NCBI RefSeq assembly: GCF_000472425.1
Contig: NZ_AXAI01000009.1
Coordinates: 186,182 to 250,181 of the forward strand
DNA from: Bradyrhizobium sp. Tv2a-2
GTDB lineage: Bacteria; Pseudomonadota; Alphaproteobacteria; Rhizobiales; Xanthobacteraceae
Direction: 5' to 3'
DNA length: 64,000 bases
Below are positions 15,349 to 23,613 of this stretch, one piece after another (within the stretch, counting starts at the first letter, position 1; every line of letters starts with the position of its first letter). Below the pieces are notes generated by a model. The model had not been told where the DNA came from, made no database searches, and saw only the letters and a program-made list of their open reading frames with translations. Position numbers and translations under genes: made by a program.

Positions 15349-16947
15349 TCAGGGATCGATCAGCACGCCCGGATTGAGCAGGCCAAGTGGATCGAGCTCG
15401 CGCTTGGCTGCGCGAAGCGCGGTCGCGAACAGCTCGGGGCGCTGGCGGTCGTACCAGGGGCGGTGGTCGCGCCCGACGGCGTGGTGATGGGTGATGGTGC
15501 CGCCGGCCTCGATCAGCGCGTCGCTGGCCGCATCCTTGATGGCCTGCCACTGCTTCAGCAGCGCGCCGTGGCGGCCGAGGGCGTGGAAGGAGAAATAGGG
15601 CGCGGGGCCGTCGGGATAGATATGGGTGAAGCGGCAGGTGACCTCGCCTTTGACGCCGGTGGCCTCAACGATGGCGCGCTCGGTCGCCGTCTTGACCTTG
15701 TCGTGAAAGGTCTCGAAGCGATCCCAGGTGATGGCGGTTTCGAAGGTGTCGTTGATGATGCCGGCGGGATTGAGAAACTCTCGCGCATAGGGCATGCGGA
15801 TGAAGGCGTTGCGCCAGATCCCGGCCGCGCCTTCGAGATGCGCGTCGCTTGCCTCGGCGGGTTCAACGGTACCGCCATGGTCCGCGCAGCATTGCAGCGC
15901 CCGCGCCATCCAGGCATCGAGCGGATGATCGCCGGACTCGAAGGCCAGCACCATGATCGCGACGCTGCCGTCGGCGGCGCCGGTGTTGTAGGCTTCGGCC
16001 GGATCGAGGATGCGGCAGTTGGACGGATAGAGCCCGGCTTGCGCAATTGCGCGCACGGCGCGCGCGGCCTCGAAGAAGGAGCGATAGCGGACCGATGCGC
16101 CGGCACGGAATCTCGGGCGCGGCTGCAGCCGCATCCAGGCGCGTGAGATCACGCCCAGAATTCCTTCCGAGCCGATGAACATGCGGTCGGGGCTGGGGCC
16201 TGCGCCCGATCCCGGCAGGCGGCGCGTCTCCACGATGCCGCGCGGCGTCACCACGCGCAGGCTTTCGACGAAATCGTCGATATGGGTGTAGAGGCTGGCG
16301 AAATGGCCACCCGATCGCGTCGCGATCCAGCCGCCCAGCGTCGAATATTCAAAGCTCTGCGGAAAGTGCCGCAAGGTGACGCCGTGCGGCTTGAGCTGGC
16401 TTTCCAGCGCCGGGCCATAGGTGCCGCCCTCGATCAGGGCAGCGCGCGAGGTCATGTCGACCTCGACGACCTTGTCCAGGTTGCGCAGGTCAAGCGTGAT
16501 TGCGGCCTTGTATCTTGATCCATCGGCACGCGGCTCGACGCCGCCGCAGACGCTGGAGCCGCCGCCGAACGGCGTCAGCGAGGCCTGGACCGAGCCGGCC
16601 CAATCCATCACGGCCGAAATTTCTGCCTCGTCGCGCGGATAGGCGACGACGTCGGGGGCGCAATCATAATCGCCAAGCATTGCTCGCACATAATCGGGAT
16701 AGGATTTTCCGTAGGCATGCGCGGCGCGGTCGTAGCGTTCGGTCGTGCAGAAGGCGGCAAGCGAGGCCGGCGGGGTGAGGCGCGGTGTGCGAAGTGCGAG
16801 ATCCTCCAGGCGCGGCACGGCGATGGTTTCGAAATTGTCGCGGGCGAATTTCTGACGGTAGCGGCCGAGCACGAAGTTCCGCTCCTCCGCGCTCATGCCT
16901 TCGCCTTCGCGGCCCCAGCCGTAATGTTTCAGCCTCGCGCCGGTCAT
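15349..16947 (-). CDS. FAD-binding oxidase, alkyldihydroxyacetonephosphate synthase-like
   Basis: This 532-residue flavoprotein has a PCMH-type FAD domain (PFGGGSSVCGGVE near residue 127, then LIEGGTYGPALE and YSTLGGWIATRSGG). Its C-terminal FAD-oxidase domain ends THHHAVGRDHRPWYDRQRP and LDPLGLLNPG. The His-rich segment and overall order resemble bacterial homologues of alkylglycerone-phosphate synthase, but related enzymes oxidise hydroxy acids, so the reaction is uncertain. The ATG at 16947 is preceded by GAGGAA; an upstream ATG at 16962 has no such site. It is divergent from the ThDP enzyme gene. Confidence 0.88.
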   Translation of the reverse strand: MTGARLKHYGWGREGEGMSAEERNFVLGRYRQKFARDNFETIAVPRLEDLALRTPRLTPPASLAAFCTTERYDRAAHAYGKSYPDYVRAMLGDYDCAPDVVAYPRDEAEISAVMDWAGSVQASLTPFGGGSSVCGGVEPRADGSRYKAAITLDLRNLDKVVEVDMTSRAALIEGGTYGPALESQLKPHGVTLRHFPQSFEYSTLGGWIATRSGGHFASLYTHIDDFVESLRVVTPRGIVETRRLPGSGAGPSPDRMFIGSEGILGVISRAWMRLQPRPRFRAGASVRYRSFFEAARAVRAIAQAGLYPSNCRILDPAEAYNTGAADGSVAIMVLAFESGDHPLDAWMARALQCCADHGGTVEPAEASDAHLEGAAGIWRNAFIRMPYAREFLNPAGIINDTFETAITWDRFETFHDKVKTATERAIVEATGVKGEVTCRFTHIYPDGPAPYFSFHALGRHGALLKQWQAIKDAASDALIEAGGTITHHHAVGRDHRPWYDRQRPELFATALRAAKRELDPLGLLNPGVLIDP

Positions 16948-17076
16948 GAGCGTTCCTCGCATGTTTGTTTCTTTTGCGTTTCGCCGCAAAAGACTACGCT
17001 TGCCGGCATTGTGCTACAAGGAGTCAATCGTCTCGCCGTTGGCGCGCTTTTCGTGCTGCGGCGGCCGCAAACAACG

Positions 17077-18765
17077 ATGGATACCCATATGAACGGTCAG
17101 ACAGCCAAGAGCACCGCCAAGGTCAAGGGCTCGGATCTTCTCGTCGCGGCGCTCGAAAACGAAGGTGTCGAGCGCATCTTCGGCGTGCCCGGCGAGGAAA
17201 ATCTCGATCTTGTGGAGTCGCTGCGCAATTCAAGGATCGAGCTGGTCCTGACCCGGCACGAGCAGGCCGCCGCCTTCATGGCCGCGACCTATGGACGGCT
17301 GACCGGCAAACCTGGTGTGTGCGTGTCGACATTGGGGCCGGGCGCGCTCAATCTGTCGACGGGCGCGGCCTATGCCCATCTCGGCGCGATGCCGATGATC
17401 ATGATCACCGGCCAGAAGGCCATCATGAGCAGCCGGCAGGCACGGTTTCAGATTGTGGATGTCGTCGCGACGATGAAGCCGCTGACCAAGCTGGCGCGGC
17501 AGATCGTGAGCGCCGTGAGCATACCGACTGTGGTCCGCGACGCCTTTCGCGCGGCGATGGAGGAGCGCCCGGGTCCGGTGCATCTGGAATTGCCTGAGGA
17601 CATCGCGGGCGAGGAGGTCGAGGCCGCGCCGCCGGTTCCGGTCCATCCGATCGAGATTCCCGTCGCCCATCGCGCCGCGCTCGATCGCGCCGCCGAGATG
17701 ATCCTGGGCGCAAAACGTCCGCTGATCATGATGGGGGCCGCAACCAGCCGGCCGCGTTCGACCCATGGTCTTGCGAGCTTCGTCAGGCGGACCGGAATTC
17801 CCTTCTTCACCACCCAAATGGGGAAGGGCACCGTGCCCGGCGGCACCAATCTCTATATGGGCACGACGGCGCTGTCCGAGCGCGACTATGTGCACGAGGC
17901 GATCGATGCGGCAGACCTCATCGTCGCCATCGGCCACGATCCGGTCGAGAAGCCGCCCTTCATCATGGGGCCCGGAGGGCCGCAGGTGATCCACATCTGC
18001 TACACGCCGGCGACCGTGGAGCAGGTCTATTTCCCGAATGCCGAAGTCGTCGGCGATGTCGGGCCGAGCCTTGAATTGCTGGCCGATCGCGTCGAAGGCA
18101 AGCTGCCGAACGCGAACGCGCTGCTGCCGATGCGAGAGCATATCCTGTCGCGTATCGCCGATCGCGCGACCGAGGCGCGCTGGCCGCCGACGCCGCAACG
18201 GATCGTCCATGACGTCAGGCAAGTGATGCCGGAGAACGGCATCGTCGCGCTCGACAATGGCATGTACAAGATCTGGTTCGCGCGCAACTACCGGACGCGG
18301 GTCGCCAATACGCTTCTGCTCGACAATGCGCTGGCGACCATGGGGGCCGGCCTGCCGTCGGCCATGCTGGCGGCGATGCTCTATCCGGATCGCAGGGTGC
18401 TCGCGATCTGCGGCGACGGCGGCTTCATGATGAACAGCCAGGAGATGGAGACCGCGGTTCGGCTGAAGCTCAATCTCGTGGTGCTGATCCTGCAGGATAA
18501 CGCCTATGGCATGATCCGCTGGAAGCAGGCCGTCGATCATTTCCCCGATTTCGGCCTGAGCTTCGGCAATCCCGACTTCGTCCTCTACGCCAAGGCGTAT
18601 GGCGCGAACGGCCATCGCATCGAGACCATCGACAGCTTCGTACCCACGCTGGAGGCCGCCTTCCAAAGTGGCGGTGTGCACCTGATCACGATCCCGATCG
18701 ACTATTCGGAGAACGTGCGCGTGCTGGTCGATGAACTGCGGGCGCGGGAAACGGAGCGAGGTTGA
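17077..18765 (+). CDS. Thiamine diphosphate-dependent acetolactate synthase-like enzyme
   Basis: This 562-residue ThDP enzyme has the three-domain acetolactate-synthase layout. The pyrimidine domain carries the catalytic Glu in RHEQAAAFMA near residue 64, a central domain follows, and the PP domain has the metal/ThDP motif GDGGFMMN through QDNAYGMIRW near 448-480. It would decarboxylate a 2-keto acid, most simply pyruvate, and condense it. Catabolic AlsS and other ThDP enzymes share this architecture, so the physiological reaction is open. No IlvH-type regulatory subunit is nearby, which argues against the biosynthetic enzyme. A second in-frame ATG (17089) is possible. A terminator follows at 18826. 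Confidence 0.9.
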   Translation: MDTHMNGQTAKSTAKVKGSDLLVAALENEGVERIFGVPGEENLDLVESLRNSRIELVLTRHEQAAAFMAATYGRLTGKPGVCVSTLGPGALNLSTGAAYAHLGAMPMIMITGQKAIMSSRQARFQIVDVVATMKPLTKLARQIVSAVSIPTVVRDAFRAAMEERPGPVHLELPEDIAGEEVEAAPPVPVHPIEIPVAHRAALDRAAEMILGAKRPLIMMGAATSRPRSTHGLASFVRRTGIPFFTTQMGKGTVPGGTNLYMGTTALSERDYVHEAIDAADLIVAIGHDPVEKPPFIMGPGGPQVIHICYTPATVEQVYFPNAEVVGDVGPSLELLADRVEGKLPNANALLPMREHILSRIADRATEARWPPTPQRIVHDVRQVMPENGIVALDNGMYKIWFARNYRTRVANTLLLDNALATMGAGLPSAMLAAMLYPDRRVLAICGDGGFMMNSQEMETAVRLKLNLVVLILQDNAYGMIRWKQAVDHFPDFGLSFGNPDFVLYAKAYGANGHRIETIDSFVPTLEAAFQSGGVHLITIPIDYSENVRVLVDELRARETERG

Positions 18766-18787
18766 CGATCCAACACGGCTGGTTCAT

Positions 18788-18808
18788 CTCTCCCCACTGC
18801 GGAGAGGT
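18788..18808. repeat. Short fragment of the CTCTCCCC/GGAGAGG repeat family
   Basis: The 21 bases CTCTCCCCACTGCGGAGAGGT form a small inverted repeat. They match the ends of the 147-bp repeat found inside dnaE2 (28481-28627), so this is probably a remnant or minimal copy of the same family. Confidence 0.5.
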
Positions 18809-18825
18809 AGACTGAGCGCTCATAT

Positions 18826-18856
18826 AAAAGCCCGCGCTGTTCGAGCGCGGGCTTTT
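18826..18856. terminator. Rho-independent terminator, probably bidirectional
   Basis: AAAAGCCCGCGCT and AGCGCGGGCTTTT form an almost perfect stem around a GTTCG loop. It has a T-run downstream and an A-run upstream. It lies between the converging ThDP enzyme and PiT transporter genes. Confidence 0.9.
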
Positions 18857-18895
18857 ACATTGCTCAGGTTTGGCGGGCTGGGCCCGCGCTTTCCC

Positions 18896-20518
18896 TCAGA
18901 ACAAGTTGGCGAAGATGAAGTAGAGGCAGCCCGACAGCATCATTGCGATCGGCAGGGTCAGCACCCAGGCCATCGCGATGTTGCGGATGGTCGACCATTG
19001 CAGCCCCGAGCCGTTCGCCGCCATCGTGCCGGCGATGCCCGAGGAGAGCACATGGGTGGTCGAGACCGGCAGGCCGTAGCCGTCGGCTGCTGCGATCGTA
19101 GCCGCCGCGGTGATCTCGGCGGCGGCGCCTTGCGCGTAGGTCAGGTGGGTCTTGCCGATCTTCTCGCCGACCGTGACGACGATGCGCTTCCAGCCGACCA
19201 TGGTGCCCAGCCCCAGTGCGATCGCGACCGCGATCTTCACCCAGCCCGGAATGAACTTGGTGGCGGCATCGAGCGAGCCCTTGTAGGCGTTGAGCGTCGC
19301 CACGTCCGTAGCCGAGAGTTCGGCCTCCTTGTCCTTCATCAGGAAGCGCAGCGCTTCGGAGGCGAGATACATGTCGTTACGGGTGTTGCCGACCAGCTCC
19401 GAGGGAACCTTGGCCAGTGACCCATACTGGCTGACCTGCTGGGCGATATCGCGCACCAGCACGGCCAGCGATGGGAAGGTGCCCTCATTGATCTGGCGCT
19501 GCGCGACAAAATTGGTCACCGCAGGCCGCGGATTGCCGATCACATTATAGCCGGCGGCCTTGCCCTCGATGATCTTGCTCGCAGCTTCCGAATTGCTGAT
19601 GAACTGAGCGACCTGACTCTGTGGCATCGAACGGTTGAGCGCATAGGCCGTCGGCACGGTGCCGATCAGGATCAGCATGATCAGGCCCATGCCCTTCTGA
19701 CCGTCATTGGAGCCATGGAAGAAGCTGACCAGCGTGCAGGTGAGGACCAGGATGCCGCGGATCCACAGGGGCGGCGGCTGGTTGCCGACCGGCTCTGCGA
19801 ACAGCTGCGCCGCGGCGCGCTGCAGCAGACTCTTGAGAACGAACAGCAGGGCGAAGGCGAGCACGAAGCCGAACAGCGGCGAGAGCAGGAGCGCCTTGCC
19901 GATGCCGGCCGCCTGCGACCAATCCACGCCGGAGGTGCCATCGCGGCCGCGCATCAGCGCATTGGCGATGCCGACACCGATGATCGAACCGATCAGCGTA
20001 TGCGACGAAGAGGCGGGCAGGCCGAAATACCAGGTACCGACATTCCAGATGATGGCGGCGATCAGCAGCGCGAACACCATCGCAAAGCCGGCGCTGGAGC
20101 CGACCTGCAGGATCAATTCCACCGGCAGCAGCGACACGATGCCGAATGCCACCGCGCCGCTCGAGAGCAGCACGCCGAACAGGTTGAACATGCCCGACCA
20201 GACGACGGCAACATGGGCCGGCAATGAGCGGGTGTAGATCACGGTCGCCACAGCGTTTGCCGTGTCATGGAAGCCGTTCACGAACTCGAAGCCGAGCGCG
20301 ATGAGGAGCGCGACGAACAGCAGGATGTACGGCATGAAGCTCGTCACCCGCGTGCCGGTCGCATCGATGTCGGAATAAATGCTGTAGGCGACGAACAGCA
20401 GCGCGGCTGCGACGACGCCCATATAGATGACACCAGTAAGCGGGTGAAAACCGCGATCGAGTTCGGGGCCCTTTTGCAGTGCGGGCTCTATCGAACCGGG
20501 TAATGCAACGTCGCTCAT
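18896..20518 (-). CDS. pit: Inorganic phosphate transporter, PiT family
   Basis: This 540-residue membrane protein would import phosphate with protons or metal-phosphate. The two PiT signature regions are seen as GFEFVNGFHDTANAVATVIY near residue 90 and FFHGSNDGQKGMGLI near 270, and GLPASSSHTLIGSI and GLPVSTTHVLSSGI are the paired internal repeats. A non-conserved loop (about residues 300-420) separates the halves. The ATG at 20518 is preceded by GGAG; the frame is open further upstream but lacks family similarity. No Pho box was recognised upstream. Confidence 0.93.
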   Translation of the reverse strand: MSDVALPGSIEPALQKGPELDRGFHPLTGVIYMGVVAAALLFVAYSIYSDIDATGTRVTSFMPYILLFVALLIALGFEFVNGFHDTANAVATVIYTRSLPAHVAVVWSGMFNLFGVLLSSGAVAFGIVSLLPVELILQVGSSAGFAMVFALLIAAIIWNVGTWYFGLPASSSHTLIGSIIGVGIANALMRGRDGTSGVDWSQAAGIGKALLLSPLFGFVLAFALLFVLKSLLQRAAAQLFAEPVGNQPPPLWIRGILVLTCTLVSFFHGSNDGQKGMGLIMLILIGTVPTAYALNRSMPQSQVAQFISNSEAASKIIEGKAAGYNVIGNPRPAVTNFVAQRQINEGTFPSLAVLVRDIAQQVSQYGSLAKVPSELVGNTRNDMYLASEALRFLMKDKEAELSATDVATLNAYKGSLDAATKFIPGWVKIAVAIALGLGTMVGWKRIVVTVGEKIGKTHLTYAQGAAAEITAAATIAAADGYGLPVSTTHVLSSGIAGTMAANGSGLQWSTIRNIAMAWVLTLPIAMMLSGCLYFIFANLF

Positions 20519-20654
20519 TTCAAATACTCCTGTCCCAACGGGCCGCAATCTTGCGCGATGCATGTGACAGTCAGTTGAAAAGGCCCGTAAAAACCACGGC
20601 CGGTCCCCATCTATAGAGGTTGTTGTTCCCGCAAACAGCCCCATGATTTCCGCG

Positions 20655-20740
20655 CGATGCGAGGCATCGAACCGCAAAATCCCGAGATTGAGATGTGAGA
20701 TTCCGGGTTCGTTCCTTTCGAAGCGTCCGGAATGACGGGG
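20655..20740. repeat. Degenerate dispersed repeat (CCGGAATGAC family), copy 1
   Basis: This stretch holds GCGATGCGAGGCATCGAACC, GATTCCGGGTTCG and TCCGGAATGACGGGG. The same elements are arranged more perfectly at 29478-29558. It lies in the gap between the PiT and UdgX genes and appears worn. Confidence 0.6.
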
Positions 20741-20757
20741 CGTGAATGGATGGAAGG

Positions 20758-22206
20758 CTAGGCGGCGCGGGCCGCTTTCCGGATGAAATCCGCGGCAATC
20801 CTTAAGTCGTCGACAAAGCGGAGGTATTCCCGCGTCTTTGCCTCTTCATCAGGCAGCCTGAGCAGGTAGGACGGATGTACCGTCACCAGAGCCTTGACGC
20901 CGTCGGCGAGCTCGATCACGCGGCCGCGGTTTTTGTTGATCTGCGTCAGCTTGCCGAACACACATTGCGCGGCCGTGGCGCCCATTGCTACCACGAGTTC
21001 AGGCCTGAGCAACGCGAGCTCGCGCTCATACCACGGACGGCAGGCCCTGATCTCCGGCGTGCCCGGTTTCTGATGCAGGCGGATTTTGCCGCGGGGCACG
21101 AACTTGAAATGTTTCACCGCGTTGGTGACATAGGTCTTCTTGCGATCGATGCCGGCCTCTTCCAGCGCGCGGTCGAGCATCTGGCCGGCCGGACCGACGA
21201 AGGGATGGCCTGCAAGGTCCTCCTTGTCGCCGGGCTGTTCGCCGATCAGCATCACTTGCGCGTTCGCGGGCCCTTCGCCGAACACGGTCTGAGTGGCCTG
21301 TTTCCACAGCTCGCAGGCGCGGCAATGGGTTGCCTCGTCGCGTAGCGTTTCGAGATTATCGGCGGACGTTTGCGTGTTGCGAGGCATGTCGGTCTCCACC
21401 CGTTTCTGAGGTTTGTGCGGATCGGTTGCGGCCTGGTCGATCATCTCGGCCGTGCGCTGGCTCGCGCCTGCGATCAGCGGCTTGATCAGCCCGGCCTCGG
21501 GAAGATTGCGCCAGTATTTCCTGGGCATCTCCTTTTCCATCGCCTTCACTTTCAGCCGGGCGGGATTGAAAATGCTGGCGTAATAGCGCCGCCAGATCTC
21601 CTCCAGCCGATCCTCGGACGGCGCGTCTGCCTTGCTGACACCCGGCGTGAAGGTGACGTGGCTGCCGTCCCAATGCGCGCAGAGATCAGGGGTGAGGATC
21701 GACCAGGGCATGTCGGCGAAGCGGCGGGCAAAGAACGGTGCGGCCAGCTCCACGATGTGGTGCTCCGGCTCGAACCAGGCGACATAGCGCGCCTGCCGCT
21801 CGCGGCCGATCTCACGGAAGCGCACAAAGGCCTGCATCTTGTGCTCGTCGCGGTGCACCGCTCTTGCCATGGCCGTGACCTCGGCGACATCGGGATCGGT
21901 CGCGATCTCAAGCAGGTCGTGATTACTCCTCACGCGAAGGAGCAGGCGGTAAAGGATCGCGAACCGCTCCGGATTGCGATGCAGGATGGCGGTCTGCGCA
22001 AGCTCGACGAATTTCGCGGGAACGTTGAACGTTCCTTCGACGGGATCAGGCAAGCGTGGTGCCGACAATTCCTCGAGCAGGTCGTGATCGCTGCCGCTGA
22101 AGCGCCAGATAATGTCGGCGGGTTCAACATGGTTCATGGCAAGCGTCCGCGCGGCCTGGCGCCAGCCTGCGAAATCGGTTTCAGTCTCGATCGTTACAAC
22201 GTGCAT
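20758..22206 (-). CDS. DUF4130 (TIGR03915-like) - UdgX uracil-DNA glycosylase fusion
   Basis: This 482-residue protein has two parts. Residues about 1-250 resemble TIGR03915/DUF4130 DNA-metabolism proteins (MHVVTIETETDFAGWRQAAR; FARRFADMPWSILTPD; WRRYYASIFNPARLKVKAM). Residues about 285-482 form a family-4/UdgX uracil-DNA glycosylase. It has Fe-S-type cysteines (CRACELW, later RACRPW and AAQCVFGK), motif GEQPGDKED near 320, and HPSYLLR near 440. The loop FVPRGKIRLHQKPG keeps a His at the position of the UdgX residue known to bond covalently to the abasic site after uracil excision. Its ATG overlaps the radical-SAM stop codon by one base (TGATG), so the two are coupled. Confidence 0.9.
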   Translation of the reverse strand: MHVVTIETETDFAGWRQAARTLAMNHVEPADIIWRFSGSDHDLLEELSAPRLPDPVEGTFNVPAKFVELAQTAILHRNPERFAILYRLLLRVRSNHDLLEIATDPDVAEVTAMARAVHRDEHKMQAFVRFREIGRERQARYVAWFEPEHHIVELAAPFFARRFADMPWSILTPDLCAHWDGSHVTFTPGVSKADAPSEDRLEEIWRRYYASIFNPARLKVKAMEKEMPRKYWRNLPEAGLIKPLIAGASQRTAEMIDQAATDPHKPQKRVETDMPRNTQTSADNLETLRDEATHCRACELWKQATQTVFGEGPANAQVMLIGEQPGDKEDLAGHPFVGPAGQMLDRALEEAGIDRKKTYVTNAVKHFKFVPRGKIRLHQKPGTPEIRACRPWYERELALLRPELVVAMGATAAQCVFGKLTQINKNRGRVIELADGVKALVTVHPSYLLRLPDEEAKTREYLRFVDDLRIAADFIRKAARAA

Positions 22207-23444
22207 CAGAAGCCAAACCCGAGCTGTCTTGCCTTCGGCTTGAATCGCGCCGAAAGGCCTGTGCTGTCGAGCGCCGCCGGCGAGGGGCGGTAATCCGATA
22301 AAACGATGAACGGCAGTGCCTTGTTCCTGACGATGTGCAGGCGCGGCAGGTCCGCATAGCGGATCGCGCTTGTGCGGCGCGTAGCGATGATGCGCTCCAC
22401 GGTTTTTGTGCCGAAGCCCGGCACACGCAGCAGCTCCTCGCGGCTCGCCCGATTGATATCGAGTGGAAAGCGCTCGCGATGGCGCAACGCCCAGGCGAGC
22501 TTCGGATCGATGTCCAGCGGCAGCATTCCTTCCGCCTCATCGACAATTTCCTGCGCGGCAAAACCGTAGAACCGCATCAGCCAGTCGGCCTGATAGAGCC
22601 GGTGCTCGCGCACCAGAGGCGGCGCCTGCAGGGGAAGCGCGCGGCTCGCATCGGGGATCGGGCTGAAGGCGGAGTAATAGACCCGCTTGAGCCTGTAGGC
22701 ACCGTAGAGATTGGCACTGGTATCGAGGATGGTGCGATCGTTGGCACTGTCGGCGCCGACGATCATCTGCGTGCTCTGGCCGGCGGGTGCGAAGCGCGGC
22801 GGCTTGGCCTTCGTGATGGTCTTTTTTGCGTCCTCCGCCTCGTCGAGCTTGAGGCGCAACCGGCCCATGGTGCGACGGATCGCGCGCTGGTCCTTCTCCG
22901 GCGCAAACCGCGCCAGGCTCGTCTCCAGCGGCATCTCGATATTGATGCTCAGACGATCGGCGTATTTGCCGGCTTCAGCGATCAGCGTTTCGTCGGCTTC
23001 GGGAATGGTCTTGAGATGGATGTAGCCGCGGAAGTGATTTTCCTCACGCAGCTTGCGCGCGACCGCGACCACCTGCTCCATGGTGTAGTCGGCGCTGCGG
23101 ATGATCCCGGAGGAAAGAAACAGGCCCTCGATATAATTGCGGCGATAGAAATCGATCGTGAGCTTGACGACCTCGTCGATGGTGAAGCGGGCGCGCGTCA
23201 CGTTGGATGAGGCGCGGTTGACGCAATAGAGGCAATCGTAATTGCAGGCGTTGGTCAGCAGGATTTTCAAAAGCGAAATGCAGCGGCCGTCCGGTGCATA
23301 GGAATGGCAGATGCCCATGCCTGGCGCGGTCGAGCCGAGGCCCTTGCCGTCGCTGGAATCCCGCACCTCCGTACCGCTGGAAGCACAGGAGGCGTCGTAT
23401 TTGGCGGCGTCCGCCAGGATTTCCAGTTTGCGCGATAAATCCAT
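22206..23444 (-). CDS. Putative DNA modification/repair radical SAM protein (TIGR03916-like)
   Basis: This 412-residue radical SAM protein has the cluster motif CNYDCLYC (Cys-x3-Cys-x2-Cys) near residue 67 and a helix-hairpin-helix-like C-terminal segment (PLDINRASREELLRVPGFGT, then KTVERI) that suggests DNA contact. Residues 1-60 contain extra cysteines (ASCASSGTEV, GICHSYAPDGRC). The TIGR03916 family is usually encoded next to TIGR03915 proteins, as here, but its reaction is not established. The ATG at 23444 follows AAAGGGA. The gene faces imuA across a 169-base gap with one LexA box, 82 bases upstream of this start. Confidence 0.9.
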   Translation of the reverse strand: MDLSRKLEILADAAKYDASCASSGTEVRDSSDGKGLGSTAPGMGICHSYAPDGRCISLLKILLTNACNYDCLYCVNRASSNVTRARFTIDEVVKLTIDFYRRNYIEGLFLSSGIIRSADYTMEQVVAVARKLREENHFRGYIHLKTIPEADETLIAEAGKYADRLSINIEMPLETSLARFAPEKDQRAIRRTMGRLRLKLDEAEDAKKTITKAKPPRFAPAGQSTQMIVGADSANDRTILDTSANLYGAYRLKRVYYSAFSPIPDASRALPLQAPPLVREHRLYQADWLMRFYGFAAQEIVDEAEGMLPLDIDPKLAWALRHRERFPLDINRASREELLRVPGFGTKTVERIIATRRTSAIRYADLPRLHIVRNKALPFIVLSDYRPSPAALDSTGLSARFKPKARQLGFGF

Positions 23445-23494
23445 TCTTGAATCCCTTTGATTCCACTCGTGAATCGCACCCTCTTTGATCCCGA

Positions 23495-23525
23495 TTGACT
23501 CCGCGGGCGTTGTTAGCTTTATATT
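23495..23525 (+). promoter_or_regulatory. Probable sigma-70 promoter of imuA-imuB-dnaE2
   Basis: TTGACT (23495-23500) and TATATT (23520-23525, spacing 19) or TTATAT (spacing 18) form a near-consensus promoter. It points at imuA, and the LexA box starts immediately after the -10 element. I recognised no equally good promoter toward the radical-SAM gene, although TAATAT on the other strand abuts the same box. Confidence 0.5.
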
Positions 23526-23526
23526 A

Positions 23527-23541
23527 GAACATATCATGAAC
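23527..23541. promoter_or_regulatory. LexA (SOS) box, alphaproteobacterial type
   Basis: GAAC-ATATCAT-GAAC is an exact direct repeat GAAC-N7-GAAC (GTTC-N7-GTTC on the other strand), the alphaproteobacterial LexA operator. It is the only box I saw in the gap between the divergent radical-SAM (start 23444) and imuA (start 23614) genes. It overlaps the expected transcription start for imuA, which fits repression until DNA damage. Confidence 0.85.
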
Positions 23542-23613
23542 AAATGGGCCAGCTTCTGGTTCTCTTTCAAAAGAGCCAGTGACGGCCATCCCTCTCGTGA
23601 AGGAAGCGACGCC

